Of a DNA stretch of 64,000 nucleotides, positions 18,574 through 29,478 are shown in pieces. The stretch covers positions 4,027,001 through 4,091,000 of the forward strand of contig QKWM01000004.1 of the NCBI GenBank assembly GCA_003248315.1, written 5' to 3'. The DNA comes from Streptomyces sp. SW4. GTDB taxonomy: Bacteria; Actinomycetota; Actinomycetes; Streptomycetales; Streptomycetaceae. Each line of letters opens with the position of its first letter. Position 1 is the stretch's first letter. A model generated the notes under the pieces. The model saw only the letters and a list, made by a program, of their open reading frames with translations. It made no database searches and was not told the origin of the DNA. A program made the position numbers and the translations under genes.

Positions 18574-18979
18574 GTGGAGGAGTCGACGACGGCGCTCGCC
18601 GGGCGGATCGCCGAGCGGCGGGCGGGGGCGGGTGACCCGCGTGCCCTGGTGGGTGAGATGCGCAGGTCGCCGCTGCTGGTGCCGTTGGCCGGCGGTGGTC
18701 TGTGGTCGGCCCGGTCGGGCGGGGTCCGCTGGGTCTGTGCGTTCACCGGTGAGCCGGAGCTGGCCCGGTTCGCGTCGGCGCGGGCGCCGGGGGCGGGCCG
18801 GTGGAGTACGCGGTTCTGCTCGGTGCCCGGATCGTCGACGAGATCCTGCCGGCCCTGGGTGAGCCGGCCGGTCTGGCCGTGGACATCGCCACGGAGGGCG
18901 GGGCGATGTTCTTCCGCCGGTCTCCGGCATCGTGCCGGACGCCGTCGCGGTGGACGCCGGTGAGGAGGGCGCGGCGTGA
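18574..18979 (+). CDS. SseB-like protein, first gene of the RHS toxin locus (two frame breaks)
   Basis: About 136 residues when repaired. The fold pattern follows the SseB N-terminal domain: RRSPLLVPLAGGGLWSA, VRWVCAFTGEPELARFA, EYAVLLGARIVDEILPALGEPAGLAVDIATEGG, then FFPPVSGIVPDAVAVD. SseB-like proteins accompany polymorphic-toxin and type VII loci in Streptomyces, but their role is not established. GTG 18574 follows GGGGGAGGA. Breaks lie at about 18795 (before EYAVLLG) and 18914 (MFF-PPVSG), each needing one base. Its stop overlaps the next start (GTGA at 18976), so it is cotranslated with the WXG-like gene and the RHS toxin. Confidence 0.65.
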
Positions 18980-19629
18980 CGGGCGGCGGGCCGGATCTGC
19001 GGTTCGGCAAGGATGCGGTGTCCCGGTTCACCAAGGGGCTCGGCAGCACCATCGACCAGCTCGGCGAGGTCGGTGACGCGACGGGTTCGGTGATGGGCAA
19101 GGGGTTCTCCGAGCTGGCCATGACGGGCATGGAGGCGGGGCACCACGGTCTGTCGACCGATTTCGAGGATTTCTGCGAGCGCTGGGAGTGGGGCGTGCGC
19201 GCCCTGGTGCACGACGCGAGCGAGATCGCGAACCGGTTGGGTCTGGCGGCGGGCACGCAGTGGGAGCACGACCAGTACGTCGAGGGTGCGCTGAAGGTGG
19301 GCGTGAACTCGGTGATGGGCGGTAATCCGCACGCGTCGGAGGAGGAGATCGCCCGGCAGGGCTGGGGTGAGGTCTTCACGCCCGACGCGCTGGATCCGGA
19401 CTGGAGTGCCGAGTCGTTCCGGCGGGCCGGTGAGGACATCGGGCAGACGTGGAAGGACACGGGCCGGGCGGTGCTCACCGAGGGGCAGGGCGGGCAGCGT
19501 TCGGAGCTGCTCAGGGACGCGCTGGGGATCGGTGACGAGCAGTGGGACCGGGCGTTGGACGAGACGTTCGGGCCGTCGCCGCAGGAGCGTGCGGGGCAGG
19601 CTGAGCAGGGTGGGGCCGGGGGGAGCTGA
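18976..19629 (+). CDS. Helical WXG100-like protein, probable partner of the RHS toxin
   Basis: An intact 217-residue, mostly helical protein of unknown function. The part STDFEDFCERWEWGVRALVHDASEIANRLGLAAGTQWEHDQYV has the length, helix spacing and Trp placement of WXG100/ESX proteins, which pair as helical hairpins for type VII secretion. The N-terminus RFGKDAVSRFTKGLGSTIDQLG is a glycine-broken amphipathic helix. It sits between the SseB-like gene (GTGA overlap) and the RHS gene (2-base gap). By context it may be an adaptor or co-secreted partner for the toxin; this is inference from position only. Confidence 0.6.
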   Translation: MTGGGPDLRFGKDAVSRFTKGLGSTIDQLGEVGDATGSVMGKGFSELAMTGMEAGHHGLSTDFEDFCERWEWGVRALVHDASEIANRLGLAAGTQWEHDQYVEGALKVGVNSVMGGNPHASEEEIARQGWGEVFTPDALDPDWSAESFRRAGEDIGQTWKDTGRAVLTEGQGGQRSELLRDALGIGDEQWDRALDETFGPSPQERAGQAEQGGAGGS

Positions 19630-19631
19630 GC

Positions 19632-22600
19632 GTGGGCATCGGCGGTTTCATCAGCGACATCACGCCGGATTCGGTGGAGAACGCCGTCGAGGACGGTGTG
19701 GAGTGGGTCGGCAACCGGGTCGAGGACGCCGGGAACTGGACGGCGGACCGGCTGGAGGACGTGGGCTGGGAGTCGGGTGCCGACTGGGTGCGGGAGCAGT
19801 CCCGTTCGGTGGCCAACCGGCTGGGTGCCGAGGTCGACGAGCTGGATCTGGGGCAGACCGAGGACAAGACGAAGCTGGTGTACGGCAGTGCGTCCAAGCT
19901 GCGGGCGACGGCGGAGCGGCTGCGTGGTTTCCGGTCGGCGTTCGACAGTGTCGGCGACGGGCTGAAGGGGCTGGATTCGTCGCAGCTGAAGGGTGTGTCG
20001 GCGGAGACGCTGCGGACGGTGGTGGGGGATCAGCCGCCGAGGTGGTTCACGGGTGCGGACGCGTGTGAGGAGGCGGCGGCCGCGCTGGAGGCGTTCGCCG
20101 GCACGGTCGAGTGGGCGCAGGGGCAGGCGCAGGCGGCGATCGAGAAGTGGAAGGAGGGGGTGAAGGCCTCGGAGGAGGCGGCGGACGCCCATCGCAAGAA
20201 GGTCGACGACTACAACAAGGCGGTGGACCGGTACAACGCTCAGCCGGCGGATGAGCGTGATCCGTCGTCGCTTCCGCCGCGTCCGGCGTCGACGTTCGAG
20301 GATCCGGGCAAGGCGTTGATGGAGGAGGCGCAGGAGCTGCTCGCGGAGGCGCGCAAGCAGCGGAACTCCGCGGCGGAGGCGGCTCGGGGGAAGGTGCGTG
20401 CCGCGCGGGACAAGGCTCCACAGAAGCCGTCGTACGCCGAGCAGCTGGGGGACGGGGTCCAGGAGCTGCAGATCATCGGTGACCATGTCGGCGGCGGGAT
20501 CATCAAGGGCACCGCGGGTCTGGTGAATTTCGTGCGGAGCGTGAATCCGCTGGATCCGTACAACATCACGCATCCGGCGGAGTACGCGACGTCGCTGAAC
20601 AGTCTGGCGGCGGGGCTGGTGGTGGCGGCCAACGACCCGGTCGGTACGGGCAAGCAGATGGTCGCCGACTTCATGAAGGATCCGGCGGAGGGGTTCGGCC
20701 GGCTGATCCCGGACCTGGCGTTGACGGCGGCGACGGGTGGTGGCGGTGCGGCGGTGAAGGGGGTGCGTGTCGCCGCGGACGCCGCCGACGCGGCGCGGGT
20801 GCGCAAGCTGGTCGACGATGCGCCGGAGGGTACGTACGACCGTCCGGACGGTGAGCGCACGACCGAGGGCACGGACCCGGTGGACCTCGCCTCGGGCCGT
20901 ATGTTCCTGCCGCAGACGGATGTGGAGATTCCGGGCATCCTGCCGCTGGCGTTCACCCGGCGTACGGAGTCCGGTTGTACGGCGGGCCGGTTCCTCGGCC
21001 CGTCCTGGGTCTCGACGGTGGACGAGCGCCTTCTGGTGGACCCGGTCGGTGTCGTGCACGTCACCGCGGACGGTCTGCTGATCACGTATCCGCATCCGGT
21101 GCCCGGTGCGCCGACGTGTCCCGTGTCGGGTGCGGGTCGGACGCTGCTGGCCCGTGACGCCGACGGGGATTACACGGTCACGGACACTCATACGGGTGTG
21201 GTGCGCCGTTTCGCCGCTCCGTCGGGCAGCGAGCCCGGTGGCGACGGAACCGCGTGGCTGGTGTCGGTCGGCGATCGCAACGGTCATACCGTCGACGTCG
21301 ACCGGGCCGAGGACGGTCTGCCGCTGGCCCTGGTCCATTCGGCGGGTCACCGGGTGACGGTGACGTGCGTGGACGGCCTGGTCACGGGGTTGTCGCTGGC
21401 GGGGGCGGGGAGGACGGCTGCGACCTGCCGCTGATGTCGTACGGCTACGAGGACGGCGATCTCACGGCCGTCACCAAGCCGTCGGGTGCCACGACCACCT
21501 TCGTCTACGACGACCGGCGCCGTGTCACGGCCTGGATCGACTCCAACGGCAGCCGCTACGACTACACGTACGACGACCGCGACCGTGTCGTCGCCGAGGG
21601 CGGCGAGGCCGGGCACGTCCAGATCACGCTGGCCTACACGGACCCGGACCCGGAGACCGGCCACCGCACGACGACGCTGACCACGGCGGACGGCGCGGTG
21701 ACGCGGCACCGCGTCGACGGACGCTGCCGGGTGATCGCCACCACGGATCCGCTGGGGAACACCACCCGCTACGCCTATGACGCCCGGGGCTTGCTGCTGT
21801 CCCGTACGGATCCGCTGGGCCGGACGACCGTCTTCGGGCACGACGAGGACGGTCGGCTGGTCACCGTCACGCATCCCGACGGGAGTGAACTCCGGGCGGT
21901 GCGGGGGGCGTTGGGGCTGCCGGTCGAGCTGTGCGGGCCGGACGGTGCTCGCTGGCTGCAGGAGTTCGACGAGCGGGGCAACCGGACGGCTGTGACCGAT
22001 CCGGCCGGGAACACCACGCGCCTGGCCTACGACGGTGCCGGCCGGCTGGTCTCGGTGACCGATCCCCTGGGTGCCACCACGAGGGTGCGGTGCGACGGCG
22101 CCGGGCGGCCCGTGGAGGTCACCGACCCCGCCGGGGGTGTCACCCGGATCGAGCGGGACGCGCTCGGCCGGGAGGTGTGCGTCACGGACCCCGCCGGGGG
22201 TGTCACCCGGCTGTCGTGGACTCCGGACGGCCTGCTGGCCGGCCGGGTCGGTCCCGACGGTTCCCGGGAGTCGTGGACGTACGACGGCGAGGGCAACTGC
22301 CTGTCGCGGACCGATCCGGCCGGTGGTGTCTCCCGGTTCGAGTACACCCACTTCGACCTGCTCGCCGCGCGCACGGGGCCCGACGGTGCCCGCTACGAGT
22401 TCGAGCACGACGCCGGGCTGCGGCTCACCCGGGTGACGGCGCCGCAGGGGCTGACGTGGAGCTACGAGTACGACGCCGCGGGGCGGCTGGTCTCCGAGAC
22501 GGACTTCGACGGCCGCACGGTCACCTACCGTCTGGACGCCGCGGGGCAGCTCGTCGCCCGGTCCGACCATCTCGGCGGCACCATCGCGTACGAGTACGAC

Positions 22601-24343
22601 GAGCTGGGCCGGATGGTCCGCAAGGACGCCGGGGGCCGGGTCACCTCCTACCTGTACGACCGGGCGGGGCGGCTGGTCCAGGCGTCGGGTCCGGACGGCG
22701 AGCTGGTCCGCCGCTACGACCGGCGTGGCCTGCTGAAGACGGAGCTCGTCGACGGCCGGGCCCTGGACCTGGCCTACGACGCCGCCGGCCACCGGGTGCG
22801 CCGGGTCACGCCGACCGGCCTGGTCACCACGTACGCCTATGACGCCGCCGGGCGGCCGGAGCGGGTGAGGGCCGGGGAGCAGGAGATCTCGTTCACCCAC
22901 GACGAGGCCGGGCGGGAGCTGGAGCGGGTCTTCGGCGGTTTCCTCGCCCTGTCCTCGGCCTGGGACGAGGCCGGGCGGCTGGCCGCGCAGCACCTCACCG
23001 CGGGGGAGCGCACCCTCAACAGCCGCACCTACGCGTATCGCGCCGACGGTCATCTCACCTCGGTGGAGGACCGGCTGTCGGGCACCCGCAGCTTCGACCT
23101 GGATCCGCTGGGCCGGGTCACCGCCGTCCATGCGCGGGGCTGGACCGAGCGGTACGCCTACGACGCCGCGGGCAATCAGACGGAGGCGTCCTGGCCGTCG
23201 TCCCACCCGGGTCACGAGGCCACCGGCCCGCGTGTCTACTCGGGTACCACGATCGCCCGGGCCGGCAACGTCCGCTTCGAGCACGACGCGCTCGGCCGGG
23301 TCGTGCTGCGCCGGAAGACCCGTCTGTCGCGCAGGCCCGACACCTGGCGCTACGAGTGGGACGCCGAGGACCGCCTCACGGCGGTGACCACCCCGGACGG
23401 CACCCGGTGGCGCTACCGCTACGACCCGCTGGGCCGCCGCACCGCCAAGCAGCGGCTGGCGGCCGACGGCGAGTCGGTCGTGGAGGAGGTCCGGTTCAGC
23501 TGGGACGGCATGACCCTGTGCGAGCAGACCACGGTCGCCGAGGACGTGCCGAACGCGGTGGTTCTCACCTGGGATCACCGGGGTCTGGTGCCCATCGCCC
23601 AGACGGAACGCATCCTCACGCCGGACGCCCGCCAGGAGGAGATCGACCGGCGTTTCTTCGCCATCGCCACCGACCTGATCGGCGCCCCCACCGAACTGGT
23701 CGACGAGAGCGGGGAGATCGTCTGGCGCACCCGCGCCACGCTCTGGGGCACCACCGCCTGGGCGCGGTCCAGCACGGCCTACACCCCGCTGCGCTTCCCG
23801 GGCCAGTACTACGACCCCGAGACGGGGCTGCACTACAACCTCTTCCGGCACTACGACCCGGAGACCGGCCGGTACACGGCCCCCGACCCGCTGGGGATCG
23901 ATCCGGCGCCGAACCCGGTGACGTACGTCGACAACCCGTACAGTGCCGGGGACCCGCTGGGACTCTCGCCGTATCCCCGGCGGCTGAGTTACGAGGAGGC
24001 GTCGCAGAGGGCCAACCAGGCGCTCTCCGACAAGCTGGACGAGATGCACGAGACGATGTCCCGGAGCAAGATCAGGGAGTACGCCATGGGGTCGGCGGGC
24101 GTCGACGTGCGCACCGGTGAGGTCGCGGTGGGCCTGAAGAAGACCGGGGCCGGGGACTTCTGCGCGGAGGATCTGGTGCGGGACGAACTCGTCCGTAAGG
24201 GGGCGAGACCGGAAGATATCATCTACAGCGTGCCCCTGAGGCCTCTGAAACGAGTGCCGGAAGCGGTGTGTGTGCGCTGTGAAGGCCGCACCCAGCGCGA
24301 GCAGTTCGCACCGGGAACGACGTGGGAGAGTGACCTGCAGTGA
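19632..24343 (+). CDS. RHS-repeat polymorphic toxin with deaminase-like C-terminus (frame break near 21408)
   Basis: About 1570 residues. The N-terminal 330 residues are helical and WXG-like (TKLVYGSASKLRATAERLRGFRSAFD), suiting type VII export. A DUF6531 domain follows (DPVDLASGRMFLPQTDVEIPG), then about twenty YD/RHS repeats and the core YDPETGLHYNLFRHYDPETGRYTAPDPLG, which ends the cocoon. After that junction comes a tip of about 120 residues: GVDVRTGEVAVGLKK, DFCAEDLV and VPEAVCVRCEGRTQ. The CAE and CxxC motifs are those of zinc-dependent nucleic-acid deaminase toxins (YwqJ/SCP1.201 type). The frame break at 21407-21410 needs one G (LSLAGAG-EDGCDLPLMSYGY). The start GTG 19632 lies two bases after the previous stop. 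The last base pairs overlap the immunity gene. Confidence 0.85.
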
Positions 24344-24897
24344 TCTTTTCGCGGAGCTGGGACTGGGACTCCCTGGAGACGCTGAGCGTTCCGGCGGCCG
24401 GGCTCGCGGCGCATCTGGAGCGCCTTGTCGGGCAGGATCCCGACGAGCGGTCCCGCGCCGGGCGGCTGCTGTACTGCGAGGTCGCCAATCAGGGGCATCT
24501 GTACAGTGCCGCGGCGCCCTGCGTGGACGCGCTGACGGGCCTGGTCCGCTCGGGCACGCCGCTGACGCCGCAGGCCGTGAGCCTCCTGGAGTCGATCCTG
24601 AACGCCCGGAACGCGGGGGTGCGCGCCGGTGTGGAGGACGGGTCCGTCGATGTCACGGAGTACTGCCGGAGCGAGATCCTGGCGGTGCTGCCCCGGTTGC
24701 TGAGCCACGCGGACGGGTCGGACGCCGAGTACTTCCGCGAGGTCTGCTACCTGATTCCCCAACTGGCCGATTCCTCCGACGAGGTGGTCGCCTTCCTGCG
24801 CGAGTCCGTCTCGACGCTCGAGGGAGAGCTGCACAAGGTGGCCGCCGACGCGCTGGAGGAGGCCGAAGAGGTGGTCGAGGAAGGCCACATGCCGTAG
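24340..24897 (+). CDS. Putative immunity protein for the RHS toxin
   Basis: An intact 185-residue acidic, helical protein with no recognised domain. It consists of regular amphipathic helix pairs (VSLLESILNARN, EILAVLPRLLSHADG, YFREVCYLIPQLADSSDEVVAFLRESV) reminiscent of HEAT-like immunity proteins. Its GTG start overlaps the toxin stop (GTGA at 24340), and no other gene follows before a strong terminator; this is the classic position of a cognate immunity gene. The acidic surface would suit binding a basic nucleic-acid deaminase. Function is inferred from position and composition. Confidence 0.65.
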   Translation: MIFSRSWDWDSLETLSVPAAGLAAHLERLVGQDPDERSRAGRLLYCEVANQGHLYSAAAPCVDALTGLVRSGTPLTPQAVSLLESILNARNAGVRAGVEDGSVDVTEYCRSEILAVLPRLLSHADGSDAEYFREVCYLIPQLADSSDEVVAFLRESVSTLEGELHKVAADALEEAEEVVEEGHMP

Positions 24898-24912
24898 TCG
24901 AACAGAACGGGC

Positions 24913-24947
24913 CACGACCGCCGCCTCCCCCGGAGGCGGCGGTCGTG
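24913..24947. terminator. Strong hairpin between immunity gene and livF
   Basis: A perfect 16-bp stem (CACGACCGCCGCCTCC at 24913-24928 with 24932-24947) and a 3-nt loop lie between two convergent genes and can terminate both. Confidence 0.85.
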
Positions 24948-24966
24948 TGCGCGGCGGGTGCGGGTG

Positions 24967-25679
24967 TCAGTCCTCGCCGAGGTAGGCCTTGCGGACCGAC
25001 TCGTCGTGCAGCAGGTCCTGGCCGGTGCCGGACAGGACGATGCTGCCGACCTCCATGACGTGCCCGTGGTCGGCGAGGGAGAGGGCCGCCTGGGCGTTCT
25101 GCTCGACGAGCAGGATGGTGGTGCCCTGGGACTTCAGCTCGGCGATGGTCGCCATGATCTTCTGCATCATGATCGGCGACAGGCCCATGGAGGGTTCGTC
25201 GAGCATGAGCAGTTTCGGCTGGGACATCAGGGCGCGGCCCATGGCGAGCATCTGCTGCTCGCCGCCGGACAGGGTGCCCGCGGCCTGCTTGCGCCGCTCG
25301 CCCAGGATCGGGAAGAGGTCGTAGGCGCGGCGGATGTCCTTCTCGATGGCCGGTTTGTCGCTGCGCAGGAACGCGCCGAGGCGCAGGTTGTCCTCGATGG
25401 ACATGCGGGGGAAGATGTGCCGGCCCTCGGGGGAGTGGGCGAGCCCGAGGGACACGATCTGGTGGGCGGGGATCTTCTTCAGCGATCTGCCGTTGAACCG
25501 GATCTGGCCGCCGACCGGCTTCAGCAGGCCGGAGAGCGTGCGCAGGGTCGTCGTCTTGCCGGCGCCGTTGGTGCCGATGAGGGTGACGACCTCGCCGGCG
25601 TCGACCGTGAAGGAGATGCCCTTGACGGCCTCGATCTTGCCGTAGGCGACGCGGAGGTCCTCGACCTCGAGCAGGGCGG

Positions 25680-25683
<4 letters not shown>
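24967..25683 (-). CDS. livF: Branched-chain amino acid ABC transporter ATPase LivF
   Basis: An intact 238-residue ABC ATPase. Walker A is IGTNGAGKTT, the signature is LSGGEQQMLAMGRALM, Walker B is LLMLDEPSMGLSP, and the H-loop follows as ILLVEQNAQAALSLADHG. The VEQNA pattern and AYGKIEAVKGIS start are characteristic of LivF rather than LivG. It would pair with LivG on the inner face of the LivHM permease to import leucine, isoleucine, valine or related substrates. The ATG overlaps the livG stop (ATGA, 25680-25683). It is the last gene of the five-gene minus-strand operon. Confidence 0.94.
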
Positions 25684-26593
<910 letters not shown>

Positions 26594-26599
26594 GTCGGG

Positions 26600-28422
26600 T
26601 CAGGCCCCCGTCTTGCTCAGGACTGTGGGCGCGTCGGCCTCTTCGTGGAATTCCAGCTGGCGGCGTCGGTTGGGGATGAGCCCCTCGGGCCGGAAGCGCA
26701 TCAGCAGCACGAGCGCGATGCCGAAGGCGAGGAGCTGGTAGTCGCCGAGGAACTGGAGCTTGTTGGGGATCAGGAAGAGCAGTGCGGCACCGATGAGCGG
26801 GCCGGCGATGGTGCCCATGCCGCCGAGGACGACGGCGGCGAGCAGGAAGGCGGAGTTGGGCGGGGTGGTGCCGGCGAACAGGTACTGCTCGGGGGTGACG
26901 GTGTAGGTCACGTGTGCCTGCACCGTGCCGGCCAGGCCCGCGAGGGTGGCGCCGACGGCGAAGGCGACGAGCTTGACCCGGAAGCCGTTGATGCCCATGG
27001 CGAGCGCGGCGGTCTCGTCCTCGCGGATGGCGACCCACGCGCGTCCGATCCGGGAGTCGCCGCTGCGCCGGAAGACGAGGACGACGACGGCTGTGATCAG
27101 GAGCATGAGGAAGAAGTAGTTGGCGAACCGGCCGATGGTGAACCCGGCGATCTCGTGCTGGACGCCGAGGTCGAAGCCGAGGATCTTCAGGTCGGGGATG
27201 GACGAGATGCCGTTGGAGCCGTTGGTGAGGTCGGGTCCGGAGGTGCCGTCGAGGTTGTTGGCGGTGATCCGGAAGATCTCACCGAAGCCCAGGGTGACGA
27301 TGGCGAGGTAGTCGCCGCGCAGCCGCAGCGTGGGCGCGCCGATGAGGACGCCGAAGATCAGCGAGGCGACGGCGCCGACGAGGACGGCCGCCCAGAACGG
27401 GACGTGCACGCCGAAGGGGGAGCTGGGCGAGCCGGAGACCAGGGCGGCCGCGTAGGCGCCGACGCCGAGGAAGGCGACGTAGCCGAGGTCGAGGAGGCCG
27501 GCGAGGCCGACGACGATGTTCAGGCCGAGCGCGACGGTGGCGAAGATGAGGATGTAGACGCCGAGGGTGGCGTACTGGTCGTCGGTCTGGGTGAAGGGGA
27601 AGCAGGCCGCCGCGACGAAGGCGCCGCAGATGGTGATGTTCTGGTGCCGGGCGGTGATCTGGGTGGCCTGGGCGATCAGGCCCGCCTTGTTGAGGGCGGC
27701 GAAGCCGAAGCCGGCCGTGATGAGGAAGCCGACGAAGAGTTCGTCGTACTCGGTGCCGATGCCGTAGGTGAAGACGGTCAGCGCGAGCCCGAGGACGCCG
27801 ACGATGATCAGGATCTCGACGGAGGAGGGCAGGGCGCGCACCGGGCCGGGGTGCCGGAGGCGAAGGCCGCCTTGACGGTCTGCCAGCCGTGCGAGGCGCG
27901 GTGCCGGAACTGCTCCCAGCCGGTGTCGTCGGGGTCGGCGGGGTCCGGTTCGGGGCGCTCGAAGGGCAGGGCGAGGGCGCCCAGGAGCGTGAGCAGGGTG
28001 ACGACCGCGGCGACGTAGCCGCCGGGCTCCAGGTTGACCAGTCCGCCCAGCTGGACGGTGATCGCGACGACCGTGTACCAGGTGGTGGTGAAGGTGGCCA
28101 GTGCGGCGAACTTGACGGCCGCGTCCGAGCCGGCCGGGTGAGTCTGCGCAGCCCCTTGACGCCGTAGGACGCCAGGCCGAAGAGGGCGGTGAGGGCGCCG
28201 CCGATGAGGACGAGGACCTGCAGGCCGCCGGGTAGCCGTAGACGGTGAGGTCGCCGGGAACGCGTCGGTCCAGGTCCAGGCGAGGAACGTGGAGACGACG
28301 GTCAGGATGCCGCCGCCGGTGGCGAGGGCGCGTGCGGCGTGCGGGGGGATGCCGATGAGGCCGGTGGTGGTGCCGGCGGCGGGCGCGCCGGTGGTCTTCT
28401 CGGTGGTGGTCTGTGTGGTCAT
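26600..28422 (-). CDS. livM: Branched-chain amino acid ABC permease LivM with long N-terminal region (four frame breaks)
   Basis: The permease core (VEILIIVGVLGLALTVFTYGIG onward) has about eight membrane segments and the LivM signature region LNIVVGLAGLLDLGYVAFLGVGAYAAALV and RAWVAIREDETAALAMGIN. Before it lie about 190 residues with four more hydrophobic segments (ALATGGGILTVVSTFLAWTWTD, FAALATFTTTWYTVVAITVQLGG, YVAAVVTLLTLLGALALPF), giving about 605 residues in total, longer than typical LivM. Breaks at about 27844, 28133, 28230 and 28254 are each solved by one C and join DAFP-GDLTVYGYP-GGLQVLVL and LTRP-GSDAAVKF. ATG 28422 is five bases after the livH stop; a GTG at 28431 is less well spaced from AGGG. 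Confidence 0.9.
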
Positions 28423-28427
28423 CGGTG

Positions 28428-29359
28428 TCACGCCCTGTCCGCAACGCGTTCGCCGAGCAGGCCCTGTGGCCTGAACAGCAGCACGAGGATGAGGAGGATG
28501 AAGGCCCAGACGTCCGCCCAGGACTGGCTGCCGAACTGGTCCATGCCGGGGATGTCGGCGATGTAGGCGGTGGCCAGGGTCTCGGCGATGCCGAGGACGA
28601 CGCCGCCGATCATGGCGCCGTAGATGTTGCCGATGCCGCCGAGGACGGCCGCGGTGAAGGCCTTGAGGCCGAGGATGAAGCCCATCTTGAAGTCGATCTG
28701 GCCGTACTTCAGGCCGTAGGCGACGCCGCCGACCGCGGCGAACGCGGCGCCGAGGGCGAACGCGACCACGATGATGCGGTCGGTGTTGATGCCCATGAGC
28801 TTGGCGGTGTCCGGGTCCTGGGCGGTGGCCTGCATGCCGCGTCCGGTGCGGGTCTTCATCACGAACCAGGCGAGGACGGCCATGCTGATGGGCGCGGCGC
28901 AGAACAGGAAGATGTCACCGGTCTGGATGGTGACGCCGCCGATGTGGAAGGGGCCGCCGTCGATCTGGGGGAAGGTACGCGCGGACTTGGCGTGCGGGTA
29001 CCAGGCCCACACCGCCTGCTGCAGCGCGAGGGAGAGACCGATGGCCGTGATGAGCGGGGCGAGGCGGGGCGCCCCGCGCAGGGGACGGTAGGCGAACCGT
29101 TCCGCCCGATGGCGACGGTCACGGCGACGATCATGGCGCCGATGAGCATCAGGGGCAGGGCGATCAGCATGGAGGTGCCGTCGGGCAGGATGTAGACGTA
29201 GACCGTGAGCGCGCCGAAGGCGCCGGTCATGAAGATCTCGCCGTGGGCGAAGTTGATGAGCTGGACGATGCCGTAGACCATTGTGTAGCCGATGGCGACC
29301 AGCCCGTACATGGATCCCAGTAGCAGGCCGTTGACCAGCTGCTGCGGCAGTTCGTTCAC
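28428..29359 (-). CDS. livH: Branched-chain amino acid ABC permease LivH (frame break near 29104)
   Basis: About 310 residues with eight membrane segments. The N-terminus NELPQQLVNGLLLGSMYGLVAIGYTMVYGIVQLINFAHGEIFMTGAF is the strong LivH hallmark, and AVLGGIGNIYGAMIGGVVLGIAETLATAYI is the matching C-terminal signature. One base is missing at about 29104 (VTVAIG-AERFAYRPLRGAPRLAPLITAIG). It lies 119 bases downstream of livK, separated by a strong hairpin, and just before livM. Confidence 0.92.
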
Positions 29360-29412
29360 CGCATGTCCTCCGAGACGTGTCGATGATTCGACGGTTGTGG
29401 CCGGATGCGAGT

Positions 29413-29446
29413 CCGCGCGGGCGCCTGTGGAACAGCGCCCGCGCGG
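29413..29446 (-). terminator. Intercistronic hairpin between livK and livH
   Basis: CCGCGCGGGCGC (29413-29424) pairs perfectly with 29435-29446, leaving a 10-nt loop that can pair further (TGT/ACA). It follows the livK stop on the minus strand and probably lets the abundant binding protein be made in excess over the permease genes by partial termination or 3' end protection. Confidence 0.6.
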
Positions 29447-29478
29447 CTGTGGGTGATGCGGGTTTGTCGTCAGGCGGA

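Noticed and set aside
17620..24897. Integrative element inserted at the tRNA gene
   Set aside because: The RHS locus lies close by, but no integrase, excisionase or repeated tRNA 3' end was seen, and the conserved ANTAR regulator gene separates them.
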